From positions 87,569 through 151,568 of the forward strand of contig NZ_AUGY01000012.1 of assembly GCF_000422905.1 (NCBI RefSeq): a stretch of DNA of 64,000 bases, written 5' to 3'. The notes beneath the pieces are model-generated. The model worked only from the letters and a program-made list of their open reading frames with translations, was not told the DNA's origin and did not search any database. Below are positions 9,375 through 17,227 of the stretch, piece by piece. How positions within the stretch are numbered: the first letter of the stretch is position 1; the number at the start of each line of letters is the position of its first letter. The position numbers and the translations under genes are program-made. Source of the DNA: Paenibacillus alginolyticus DSM 5050 = NBRC 15375. GTDB taxonomy: Bacteria > Bacillota > Bacilli > Paenibacillales > NBRC-103111.

Positions 9375-10766
9375 ATGGCGACAACCGCAATATGGGACGT
9401 TACCGACCGCCTCAAGCGTGTGTTGGATTACGCCACCAATCCCGATAAGACCGATCAAGCGCGTGTAGCGCATGATGATTTACAGCAGGTGCTCGCTTAT
9501 ACCAGCGCGGATGCCAAAACGGAAAAACAGCTTTACGTCAGCGGGATCAACTGCGATCCGCTGACCGCCTACGAGCAAATGCAGCGAACCAAACGACAAT
9601 TTCAAAAGACCGATGGCATTGTGGCTTTTCATGGGTATCAGGCGTTTGCACCGGGCGAAACGACGCCGGAAATGGCACATGCCGTTGGCGTCAAGCTGGC
9701 GCGGGAGCTATGGGGGGAGCGCTTTGAAGTCGTTGTATCGACCCATTTGGACAAGGAGCACTTGCACAATCATTTTGTACTGAATGCGGTGTCGTTCCTG
9801 GACGGTAAACGCTATTACGATAACAAAGCCTCTTACGCGCTGATGCGGCAAACCTCCGATCGACTTTGCCGGGAGCATGCCTTATCGGTCATCGAGCAGC
9901 CGGAACCGGGTAAGGCCAAGCATTACGGCGAGTGGCGAGCGGAACAGGAAAGCAAGCCGACTTGGCGCGGCTTGATTCGCGAGGATATCGACGCCGCTAT
10001 CGCCACTGCTATGACGATGACGCAATTCTTCGCGATCCTTCAGAAGCAGGGCTATGAAATGAAGTCGAACGTCAAGCATTTAGCGATACGCCCGCCGGGC
10101 AAAGAGCGGTTTGTTCGATTGCGCAGTCTTGGCGACGCATACACGGAGCATGCGATAAAAGAGCGTATTCTGCAAAACCAGTTACCGCAGCGTCAGCCAC
10201 CGGTGCCGTTGCCGCGGCGCAGGCGAGCCGTCATCGTTCGCGGCACCCTGCACATCGGACGTAGATTTAGCGGCCTGCAAGCCTTGTATATGCGTTACTT
10301 ATTCAAGATGGGGCTTCTGCCCCATTCCCGCGCGTCCCGTAAACGGACGTCTTTTTTATTGCGCGAAGACTTGCGACATTTGACGGCGATCACGGAGCAA
10401 ACCAAGCTGCTATGCCGTCATCGTATTTCCAGTACGGATCAATTGACGGGTTATCTTGATGGGTTGCAGGCAGAGTTGAAACAAGGATACAGCTTCCGCA
10501 AAATGCTGTACAACCGACTTCGCCGCTGTCAACTTCCCGAGCAAATCGAATCGTACAAGTCGCAAATTGCTGAGCTTTCCCGTCAGCTCGCGAAGCTCCG
10601 AAAGGAGGTGAGGCTTTGTACTGGCATTCTTGCCCGATCCAGCGATATAGCAAACAAGCTGCAACGTAACGAGGAAGACCAATCGACACGAAGGGAGGCC
10701 AATGTCCATGAGCAGCGGAACCGAGGCGGCCGATCAGGTCGTCAGCATGAGTCTTCGTGGCATTGA
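9375..10766 (+). CDS. MOBP-type relaxase (mobilisation nuclease, VirD2-like)
   Basis: 463 residues. The metal-binding triad motif HLDKEHLHNHF is at residues 124-134; the catalytic Tyr is probably Y19 or Y42 in the N-terminal part. The N-terminal third is the relaxase domain (PF03432 type); the basic, Arg-rich C-terminal part (after about 275) probably binds DNA or partners. The enzyme would nick oriT and stay covalently bound to the transferred strand. Its 3' end overlaps the PcfB-like gene by about 59 bases in another frame. Confidence 0.93.
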   Translation: MATTAIWDVTDRLKRVLDYATNPDKTDQARVAHDDLQQVLAYTSADAKTEKQLYVSGINCDPLTAYEQMQRTKRQFQKTDGIVAFHGYQAFAPGETTPEMAHAVGVKLARELWGERFEVVVSTHLDKEHLHNHFVLNAVSFLDGKRYYDNKASYALMRQTSDRLCREHALSVIEQPEPGKAKHYGEWRAEQESKPTWRGLIREDIDAAIATAMTMTQFFAILQKQGYEMKSNVKHLAIRPPGKERFVRLRSLGDAYTEHAIKERILQNQLPQRQPPVPLPRRRRAVIVRGTLHIGRRFSGLQALYMRYLFKMGLLPHSRASRKRTSFLLREDLRHLTAITEQTKLLCRHRISSTDQLTGYLDGLQAELKQGYSFRKMLYNRLRRCQLPEQIESYKSQIAELSRQLAKLRKEVRLCTGILARSSDIANKLQRNEEDQSTRREANVHEQRNRGGRSGRQHESSWH

Positions 10767-11667
10767 GGTCATGGCGAAAATTTCCGGTGAAGGCGCGAAG
10801 CATCTGGCCGTTTATTTGTTCGCCGCCCTGCAAGGGCAAAAACGAACAAGAGGCCGCATTCGTCTGGAAAGCTTGCTGCGCAGCGGCAAGGAACTGAAGG
10901 TGTTTGCAGTACGAAATGAAGACTTGCCGACTTTTTGCAAAGAAGCGAAGCGGTATGGTGTCCTCTATTGTGCGCTGCGTGACAAGAAAAATGTGGACGG
11001 GCTTTGCGACGTCATGGTGCGGGCCGAGGATGCGTCCAAGATCAACCGAATCGTTGAACGCTTCAAGCTGGCGACCGTAGATACGGCCAGCATCAAGCAG
11101 GAGATTGTGAAGTCCCGCAGCGGGAAGCAGTCGGACGAGCGTAAAGGAGCGGCGCAAGAACTGGAGCAAGTCTTGGCAGCGCCCGAAGGCGGGACCAGCG
11201 AGCCTCCGGCATCAAACGAGGGGGCAGTGAGCGAAGATTTTTTGGACGATCTGTTGGGAAAGCCCGAGCCGGCGGCGGAGGTTCAGCCGGTAAACGAGCA
11301 GCAGGGAACCGATCATCCGGCGGCCGAGGAGTGGGAGGTCGAGCGAACGGAGCCGGAGCGTCCGCTTCCCCTCCTGCCGACAGAGGAGGAGAGGACAATG
11401 GAACCATCCTTTCCGTCCGCGCCTACCTCCGAGCGCAGCGCGGCATACGAAAAGGTTACGATTGACCCTGAAAAGCCGAAGGAAAAAGTGTCCGTCCGCC
11501 AATTGCTGCGTGAAATTCGGGAGGTAAACCGGGCGGCAGAGACCAGACGGCGGCAGCAGGTGCAGGAACCATCGTTGCCTAAGCGCAGAGATCGCGGGAA
11601 GTCGGCGTCCGGCAGTAAAGCGTCCGTTCCGATAACCGGGGGTCGAAAGCGAGGGAAATCGAAATGA
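10708..11667 (+). CDS. PcfB family (DUF3801) conjugation accessory protein
   Basis: About 320 residues. The conserved N-terminal domain (about 1-135, with GAKHLAVYLFAAL, RLESLLRSGKELKVF and KRYGVLYCAL) is PcfB/DUF3801-like; the rest is a Glu/Pro-rich, probably disordered tail ending in basic residues. PcfB of pCF10 helps dock relaxase-DNA to the coupling protein. GGGAGG at 10693-10698 fits the ATG at 10708 (9 bases) better than the in-frame ATG at 10702. Its stop overlaps the next ATG by 4 bases. Confidence 0.82.
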   Translation: MSSGTEAADQVVSMSLRGIEVMAKISGEGAKHLAVYLFAALQGQKRTRGRIRLESLLRSGKELKVFAVRNEDLPTFCKEAKRYGVLYCALRDKKNVDGLCDVMVRAEDASKINRIVERFKLATVDTASIKQEIVKSRSGKQSDERKGAAQELEQVLAAPEGGTSEPPASNEGAVSEDFLDDLLGKPEPAAEVQPVNEQQGTDHPAAEEWEVERTEPERPLPLLPTEEERTMEPSFPSAPTSERSAAYEKVTIDPEKPKEKVSVRQLLREIREVNRAAETRRRQQVQEPSLPKRRDRGKSASGSKASVPITGGRKRGKSK

Positions 11668-12530
11668 GCGAACTGGACGAGTTATTCCAGCCCCAAGTCA
11701 CGACGACCTCCGGTCAGCGTGAGCAGCCGTTCGACAAAGAAGAATGGGCGCAAAAAAAGCAAGAACTGCGGCAGTGGACGTATGAGACGATTGACACTGC
11801 CACAGCCGCCATTGCTCAAAACGGCGAACAATTTCAGCATTATCTGGACGTACAAAGCCGTTTTGATCTCTACAGCGTCGCGAATGCGCTGCTTATTCTC
11901 GCACAGCGCCCGGATGCCACTCGCATTGCTGATTTTGATAGTTGGAAAGAACAAGGCGTCTATATCCGTCGCAAGGAAACCGGCTTCTACATCTTGGAGC
12001 CAGGCGAGGAATACAAGCGGGAAGATGGGAGTACCGCAATCAGCTACAACCCCAAGAAGATGTTCGATGTTGCGCAAACAACCGCACCGAAAAAGGAACC
12101 GCCGATCTACCCGGATGACCGCACGCGCATTAAGGCGTTGATGGATCGGTCACCTGCTCCGATTACGATTGGAGATGCCTTGCCTGCGGAAGTTCATACG
12201 CTTTATCAGCCGGATACGCGAAACATCGTGATACGTCGCGGACTGGGGGCCGGTGACATTTTTCGGGCGCTCGCACAGGAGCTGGCGCATGCGGAGATTG
12301 ATCGCGGCCATAACAACTACAGCCGCTCACATTACAATTTCCAAGCTTACTGCGCTGCGTATATGCTTTGCAAAAAGTTCGGCATCGAGACGGCTTCTTT
12401 CCGCTTCGGCCGGGTTCATGAACGGCTTAAGGAGTTGGAGCCGCAGCAAATTCGCGCCGAGCTGACGGTGATGAAGGATGCGGTACATGACATTTCCCGT
12501 CGTATGCACCGTATGCTGGCCCAGCAGTGA
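11664..12530 (+). CDS. ArdC-like protein with degenerate peptidase-like C-terminus
   Basis: 288 residues, starting with ATGA overlap to the previous gene. The first half matches the ArdC N-terminal ssDNA-binding domain (QSRFDLYSVANALLILAQRP, about 64-83; DSWKEQGVYIRRKETGFYIL). The C-terminal half has ALAQELAHAEIDRG (about 201-214), reminiscent of the zinc-peptidase region of ArdC but without a clear HExxH. ArdC proteins protect incoming DNA. Same operon as relaxase and coupling protein. Confidence 0.72.
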   Translation: MSELDELFQPQVTTTSGQREQPFDKEEWAQKKQELRQWTYETIDTATAAIAQNGEQFQHYLDVQSRFDLYSVANALLILAQRPDATRIADFDSWKEQGVYIRRKETGFYILEPGEEYKREDGSTAISYNPKKMFDVAQTTAPKKEPPIYPDDRTRIKALMDRSPAPITIGDALPAEVHTLYQPDTRNIVIRRGLGAGDIFRALAQELAHAEIDRGHNNYSRSHYNFQAYCAAYMLCKKFGIETASFRFGRVHERLKELEPQQIRAELTVMKDAVHDISRRMHRMLAQQ

Positions 12531-12615
12531 CAGCAGCAACCGAATCGCAGCGATTCCACCACCCGCTAGTCGTGGCATGAATCTGCTTTTCATTTTTCTG
12601 TTGGGAGGAGTGGCG

Positions 12616-12807
12616 ATGAAAGAGGAAGAACGTATCCTGAGAATGGATCATTACGAGCATGGCATTGTCATCAACGCCTTGAATGCGCTCCGCAACGACT
12701 TGATCGGCCAGCAGCGGCCGACCGATCCTGTTGACGATTTACTGCTCAAAGCGATTGACGCTCCCTATCAAAAGGTAAAACGCCGGAGTCATCATGCGGC
12801 GCGCTGA
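12616..12807 (+). CDS. Small conserved ICE protein, unknown function
   Basis: 63 residues behind GGGAGGAG (12602-12609). The core HGIVINALNALRNDLIGQ and DPVDDLLLKAIDAP look like a short helical domain ending in a basic tail. It overlaps the start of the coupling-protein gene by 14 bases. No family with known function recognised. Confidence 0.6.
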   Translation: MKEEERILRMDHYEHGIVINALNALRNDLIGQQRPTDPVDDLLLKAIDAPYQKVKRRSHHAAR

Positions 12808-14563
12808 AACCGCAAGGAGTAATCTTTTACTCTTTGCGGTTTTTTTTATTCCGGTCGTGTGGGCGGCGCTGCTTGCCGCCCCCGCTTTGTCAAAGGGATT
12901 ACCGGCACTTCTGCTGTATCTCAGCGAGGCGATTAACCATCCCTTCCAGATTCAATGGGTCGAGGATACGCCACGAAGCTTGTTGCTGTTCACGCTCACT
13001 TATGGGATTTCGGTCGGCATCTACTTGGCGTCGCCGCGCAACTATCGGCGGCGCGAAGAACACGGCAGCGCACGATGGGGCAAGGCCAGACGCATCAATG
13101 CCAAGTACCACTACAAGCAACCGGAACAAAACAAAATTCTGACGCAGCAGGTACGCATCGGCTTGGATGGCCGCAAGCATCGCCGGAACCTGAATGTTCT
13201 TGTCGTCGGCGGTTCCGGTTCCGGCAAAACACGGTTTTACGCCAAGCCGAACGTCATGCAGGCGCATACGTCCTTTGTCGTGCTCGATCCTAAGGGCGAA
13301 ATTTTGCGCGATACCGGGCATCTGCTCAAGTCCGAAGGCTATGTCATCAAGGTGCTGGACCTCATCAATCCGCACCGTTCGCATGGCTACAATCCATTCG
13401 CCTATTTGCAAGACGACAAGGATGTTCTCAAGCTGGTCACCAATCTGATCCGCAATACGACACCAAAGGGCAGCAATACCAACGATCCCTTTTGGGAGCG
13501 ATCCGAGACCGCTTTGCTGGAAGCGCTCGTGCTATACCTGCTATATGAAGCACCGCCCGAGGAGCAAAATTTCCCAATGGTCATGGAAATGATCGCGGCT
13601 GCGGAGGTGCGGGAGGAGGACGAAACGTACCAAAGCCCACTCGATGAACTGTTCGAGCGGCTGGCCATGCGCGACCCGGAACACCTTGCCGTCAAGCAGT
13701 ACAACATTTTCAAGCTGGCGGCGGGCAAGACGGCCAAGTCCATTTTAATTGGCCTCGGCGTTCGGTTGGAGAAGTTCAACTTGCATACGATTGCGGGGAT
13801 GAGCATGGTCGACGAAATGGAATTGCCCGTTATGGGGGAGAAGAAGACGGCGTTGTTTGCCGTCATTCCCGATAACGACAGCAGCTTCAATTTTATTGTA
13901 GGCATGCTGTACACACAGCTTTTTCAATGCCTCATGTATGAAGCGGACTATCAGCATGGCGGACGTCTCCCGATTCATGTTCACTTTGTCATGGACGAGT
14001 TCGCCAATGTGGCGCTCCCCGACGAATTTGACAAGTTACTCTCGACGATGCGCAGCCGGGAAATTTCCGTGTCGATCATTTTACAAAATTTAGCGCAGCT
14101 CAAGGCGCTGTACAAGGATTCGTGGGAATCCATTGTGGGCAACTGCGATGAGTTTTTGTATTTGGGCGGTAACGAACAGTCCACCCACAAATACGTCTCG
14201 GAGCTGCTGGGCAAGGAAACGATAGACACCAATACCTACGGCCAGAGCAAGGGGCGAAACGGTAACTATTCGATCAATTACCAGCAGTCAGGTCGTGAAT
14301 TACTCACGCCTGATGAAGTGAGGTTGCTGGATAATCGCTATGCTCTGCTCTTTATCCGCGGCGAACGTCCAGTCCAGGACGACAAATATGATTTGTTCAG
14401 GCATCCCCATGTCTCGCTGACGACAGATGGCAACGGTCTTCCCTACCAACATGGCGGAACGGAGCACGCTTTGGATTGGCAATCCCTGCTCCTTCATGAA
14501 AATGGGGATTACGAGCTGCTGTCGGAGGAAGAAATGGAGTCGCTATTTTTAGGAAGGGAATGA
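12794..14563 (+). CDS. virD4: Type IV coupling protein, VirD4/TraG family
   Basis: 589 residues. Two N-terminal membrane segments (about 10-30 and 62-80) precede the RecA-like ATPase: Walker A GGSGSGKT at 139-146, the family motif DPKGEILRDTG after it, and Walker B-like HFVMDEFANV near 396-405. The family links relaxase-DNA to the type IV secretion channel at the inner membrane. The stop codon overlaps the next ATG (ATGA). Complete length for the Firmicutes VirD4 group. Confidence 0.93.
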   Translation: MRRAETARSNLLLFAVFFIPVVWAALLAAPALSKGLPALLLYLSEAINHPFQIQWVEDTPRSLLLFTLTYGISVGIYLASPRNYRRREEHGSARWGKARRINAKYHYKQPEQNKILTQQVRIGLDGRKHRRNLNVLVVGGSGSGKTRFYAKPNVMQAHTSFVVLDPKGEILRDTGHLLKSEGYVIKVLDLINPHRSHGYNPFAYLQDDKDVLKLVTNLIRNTTPKGSNTNDPFWERSETALLEALVLYLLYEAPPEEQNFPMVMEMIAAAEVREEDETYQSPLDELFERLAMRDPEHLAVKQYNIFKLAAGKTAKSILIGLGVRLEKFNLHTIAGMSMVDEMELPVMGEKKTALFAVIPDNDSSFNFIVGMLYTQLFQCLMYEADYQHGGRLPIHVHFVMDEFANVALPDEFDKLLSTMRSREISVSIILQNLAQLKALYKDSWESIVGNCDEFLYLGGNEQSTHKYVSELLGKETIDTNTYGQSKGRNGNYSINYQQSGRELLTPDEVRLLDNRYALLFIRGERPVQDDKYDLFRHPHVSLTTDGNGLPYQHGGTEHALDWQSLLLHENGDYELLSEEEMESLFLGRE

Positions 14564-14868
14564 TGAGCTTGAAATTCAAAATGAAACGACTGCTGGCCCT
14601 GTACGTCATGCTGATCTTAGCGGGAACCGTATTCACCTCTACCGCTTATGCAGAAGGCGATCCGATGACGACAGTCAACAACCTATCCACTTTTATATTC
14701 GGTTTAATCCGTGCGATCGGCATGATTATTCTCGGTTTTGGCATTGTTCAAATTGGGTTGTCGCTAAAGTCCCATGACCCTTCTCAGCGCGCAAACGGAT
14801 TTTTGACACTCGCCGGCGGAGTCATTATTACGTTTACTAAGGAAATCCTTGCCCTGATTGCCGGATGA
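14560..14868 (+). CDS. Maff2-family small membrane protein (VirB2-like)
   Basis: 102 residues: signal-like segment ending near TAYAEG (about 30), then two hydrophobic helices (about 42-66 and 80-100). Maff2 proteins hold the VirB2-pilin position in Firmicutes type IV systems. The ATG overlaps the VirD4 stop and a second ATG follows directly. A GC-rich hairpin lies downstream before the TrbL-like gene. Confidence 0.75.
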   Translation: MMSLKFKMKRLLALYVMLILAGTVFTSTAYAEGDPMTTVNNLSTFIFGLIRAIGMIILGFGIVQIGLSLKSHDPSQRANGFLTLAGGVIITFTKEILALIAG

Positions 14869-14888
14869 GCTTGAAGCTTTTGCATAAG

Positions 14889-14916
14889 AGGGGGCGGACG
14901 ATTCGTCTGTCCCCTG
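14889..14916 (+). other. GC-rich hairpin between maff2 and trbL-like genes
   Basis: GGGG-C-GGACG-ATT-CGTCT-G-TCCCC forms a stable stem just after the Maff2 gene. It lacks a long T-run, so it may attenuate or process the operon mRNA. It also argues against using the upstream ATG at 14865 as the next gene's start. Confidence 0.4.
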
Positions 14917-14936
14917 TTTACGGAAGGGGTGAGAAT

Positions 14937-15776
14937 ATGGCAAAAAACAGTTGGGTCATCGACAATCTCGAAAATGCTTTGGATACCTGGAACGAAAAGA
15001 TGAATGAAATTTGGCATCTTGTTACCCAATCACCAGCGGATTTTAAGGGCGGCGGCGTATGGCGTGTGATTATTGATATTCACGGTGCGTTGCAAGCTAC
15101 GGGATTGGCACTCCTGGTCTTATTTTTTGTGATTGGCGTTGTGAAGACGACCGGCAGCTTTGCGGAAGTGAAAAGGCCGGAGATGGCCGTCAAGCTGTTT
15201 ATCCGATTTGTGCTCGCCAAGGCGGTCGTAACCTATGGGCTGGAGTTGATGATGGCTCTCTTTACGATTGTACAGGGGATCATCTCAACGATGATGGGAC
15301 GCTCCGGGTTCGGAACGTCAGAGGCTATGGCCTTGCCGGATACGGTAGCGCAAGCGATTGAAGACGTTGGCTTCTGGCAAAGCATTCCACTGTGGATCGT
15401 CACCATTCTCGGCAGTTTGTTCATTACGGTGCTATCCTTTGTAATGATCCTTTCGGTGTACGGGCGATTTTTTCGTATCTATTTGTATACGGCAATAGCC
15501 CCCGTTCCGCTGTCCGCATTTGCGGGGGAGCCAAGCCAAAATATCGGCAAGTCGTTCCTGAAAGGATACGCGGCAGCGTGTCTGGAAGGCGCGATTATTG
15601 TACTGGCGTGTATCATTTACTCCGCCTTTGCTACCGCTCCTCCAGCCGTCGATGCTAATGCGGGCGCGGTTACGATGGTGTGGACGTATATCGGGGAACT
15701 CATTTTTAATATGCTCGTTCTCGTCGGTACAGTGAAGATGGCAGATCGTATCGTGCGCGAAATGATGGGACTGTAA
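14937..15776 (+). CDS. TrbL/VirB6-like conjugal transfer membrane protein (CD1112 type)
   Basis: 279 residues from the ATG preceded by GGAAGGGGTGAG; the in-frame ATG at 14865 would begin inside the hairpin region and is less likely. At least five membrane helices are visible, including GLALLVLFFVIGVV, IVTILGSLFITVLSFVMILSV and the conserved YLYTAIAPVPLSAFAG loop. The family forms the inner-membrane core of the type IV secretion channel. In related elements this gene is followed directly by prgI; here a cassette intervenes. Confidence 0.85.
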   Translation: MAKNSWVIDNLENALDTWNEKMNEIWHLVTQSPADFKGGGVWRVIIDIHGALQATGLALLVLFFVIGVVKTTGSFAEVKRPEMAVKLFIRFVLAKAVVTYGLELMMALFTIVQGIISTMMGRSGFGTSEAMALPDTVAQAIEDVGFWQSIPLWIVTILGSLFITVLSFVMILSVYGRFFRIYLYTAIAPVPLSAFAGEPSQNIGKSFLKGYAAACLEGAIIVLACIIYSAFATAPPAVDANAGAVTMVWTYIGELIFNMLVLVGTVKMADRIVREMMGL

Positions 15777-15797
15777 TCACCTTGTGAATGATGGGAG

Positions 15798-16133
15798 TTA
15801 TTGGATTGCGGTCAAAAAAAGCTTCAAAAGCGCCAGAGCATCCTTACGCTGCTTCTCTGTGCATTGATTGAGCGCAGCCATTATCAATCCCGTTTCATCG
15901 TAAGGTGTGGCGCTCTCCTCTTGACTCAGGAGCAATTCATTAGGAGAAAGCTTGAGCAAATTGCAAATGCTGAACATCGTTTCAATGGACATTCCGGCTT
16001 TACCTCGTTCAATATCGGCGCAAAATCTTGGGACCCGTCCAATTCGTTCAGCCAGTTGTTCACGAGAAATTTCCAAAGCCTCTCGTTGCTTCCGAATGCG
16101 TTGCCCTACCTTCTTTTTATCGTAACCATTCAT
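15798..16133 (-). CDS. XRE-family (Cro/CI) transcriptional regulator
   Basis: About 111 residues with an N-terminal helix-turn-helix (GQRIRKQREALEISREQLAERIG, then IERGKAGMSIETMFSICNLL, about 12-68). It is antisense to the surrounding transfer genes, so it probably has its own promoter. The ATG at 16133 fits GAGGTGA upstream better than the TTG before it. An 11-bp inverted repeat (ATGGGAGTTAT at 15791-15801, ATAACTCCCAT at 16165-16175) flanks the gene. Confidence 0.8.
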   Translation of the reverse strand: MNGYDKKKVGQRIRKQREALEISREQLAERIGRVPRFCADIERGKAGMSIETMFSICNLLKLSPNELLLSQEESATPYDETGLIMAALNQCTEKQRKDALALLKLFLTAIQ

Positions 16134-16297
16134 CAAGCGTCACCTCTTTACAGGGGTTGAGTTCATAACTCCCATTATGGAGGAGCACACAATTGACATA
16201 AATGAGATTAAAACTTACCATTTAAGTAGTCTTTTAACATACAACATGTACCCTTCATTAATGTTGGCTCTCACAATAAAAACGGGAGGAAGGATGA

Positions 16298-16483
16298 ATG
16301 AACGAATTGTTAAGTGAGCTGGAAAAGGAGCGGCGAAAGCTGAATTTGCTTGGTGAAGAGTTAATGAAGCAATCCATTTCTTTATCCTGCAATCAAGAGT
16401 TCCAGGAGCAAAGTCAAAAGGTCGATCAGTTAGTAGCCCGCTATCATCACATGAAAGCCAAGCGGAAGCAGCAGGTAAGGTAA
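16298..16483 (+). CDS. Spo0E-like aspartyl-phosphate phosphatase
   Basis: 61 residues forming two helices, with the family signature SQKVDQLVARY (about 45-55; Spo0E consensus SQxLDxLI). Spo0E proteins dephosphorylate Spo0A-P and delay sporulation. Strong GGGAGGAAGG upstream. Carriage inside a transfer operon suggests the element may modulate host sporulation; that is inference. Confidence 0.7.
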   Translation: MNELLSELEKERRKLNLLGEELMKQSISLSCNQEFQEQSQKVDQLVARYHHMKAKRKQQVR

Positions 16484-16507
16484 AAGAATTTTGGGGGGAA
16501 GCAGGCA

Positions 16508-16837
16508 ATGGAAATTCCACCGTGGTTTCGAACAGCTATTCAAGGTCGATTGGACTACGTTTCTGCACGAATCGAACATCATTCCGATCTAAAGCGTGTT
16601 CGTGCTGAAGAAAAGAAAGCATTTCAAGTCTTGTTTGCTGGTATGGATATGGAGCGAATGCCTGAATTTGATGTTTGGGAGGACAAACACCATTTTAAGC
16701 AAGCGATTATGAATGAGTGGTTATTTTTACAAGGGATGAAGGATGGTTTTCAGCTTGCTGTGGAACTAATGAGCAATCCTGTGCCATTTGATGACGACAC
16801 ACTGATCAAACCTGAACGTAACGAGCCTGAGGCGTAG
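16508..16837 (+). CDS. Hypothetical protein of the ICE cassette
   Basis: 109 residues, soluble and charged; ATG preceded by GGGGGGAAG. The helical segment NEWLFLQGMKDGFQLAVELM (about 73-92) recalls C-terminal parts of small ICE proteins such as DUF6809, but the match is weak. Located 24 bases after the Spo0E-like gene and 24 before prgI. Confidence 0.55.
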   Translation: MEIPPWFRTAIQGRLDYVSARIEHHSDLKRVRAEEKKAFQVLFAGMDMERMPEFDVWEDKHHFKQAIMNEWLFLQGMKDGFQLAVELMSNPVPFDDDTLIKPERNEPEA

Positions 16838-16861
16838 ACTGCTCATCCGGGAGGGATAAAA

Positions 16862-17227
16862 GTGGAAGTGAAAATCAACCGGGAAATCCGGGATTATACG
16901 GAAAGCTTGTTCTTCGGACTGTCCTTGCGGCAGTCTTTTTTTTCTGTTCTGGCGGTCGCAGCGGCAATTGGACTGTATTTCGGGCTGCGCAGTCATTTCG
17001 GACTGGAAACGCTCAGTTGGATGTGCATATTGGGGGCAGCTCCCTGCGCCGCGCTCGGATTTATCCGCTATCACGGTATGACGGCGGAGCAACTATTGTG
17101 GGCGTATGTAAAGTCGGAGTTTCTGATGCCAAGACGGCTTGTGTTCCGGTCAACCAACATGTACTACGAAGCACTGAAAGGAAACCTGCACAAGCGTGAG
17201 CAAGAGAGGATGAAGCGTAATGATTAA
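16862..17227 (+). CDS. prgI: PrgI-family protein (VirB3-like)
   Basis: 121 residues from a GTG start with GGGAGGG upstream. The opening KINREIRDYTESLFFGLSLRQ followed by two membrane helices (about 25-40 and 50-66) is diagnostic of PrgI proteins, which sit next to VirB4 in Gram-positive systems. The stop overlaps the virB4 ATG by 8 bases, so the pair is translationally coupled. Confidence 0.87.
   Translation: MEVKINREIRDYTESLFFGLSLRQSFFSVLAVAAAIGLYFGLRSHFGLETLSWMCILGAAPCAALGFIRYHGMTAEQLLWAYVKSEFLMPRRLVFRSTNMYYEALKGNLHKREQERMKRND

Noticed and set aside
14865..14936. ATG at 14865 as the TrbL-like start
   Set aside because: It would translate through a GC-rich hairpin; the ATG at 14937 has a strong ribosome site and gives the usual N-terminus.
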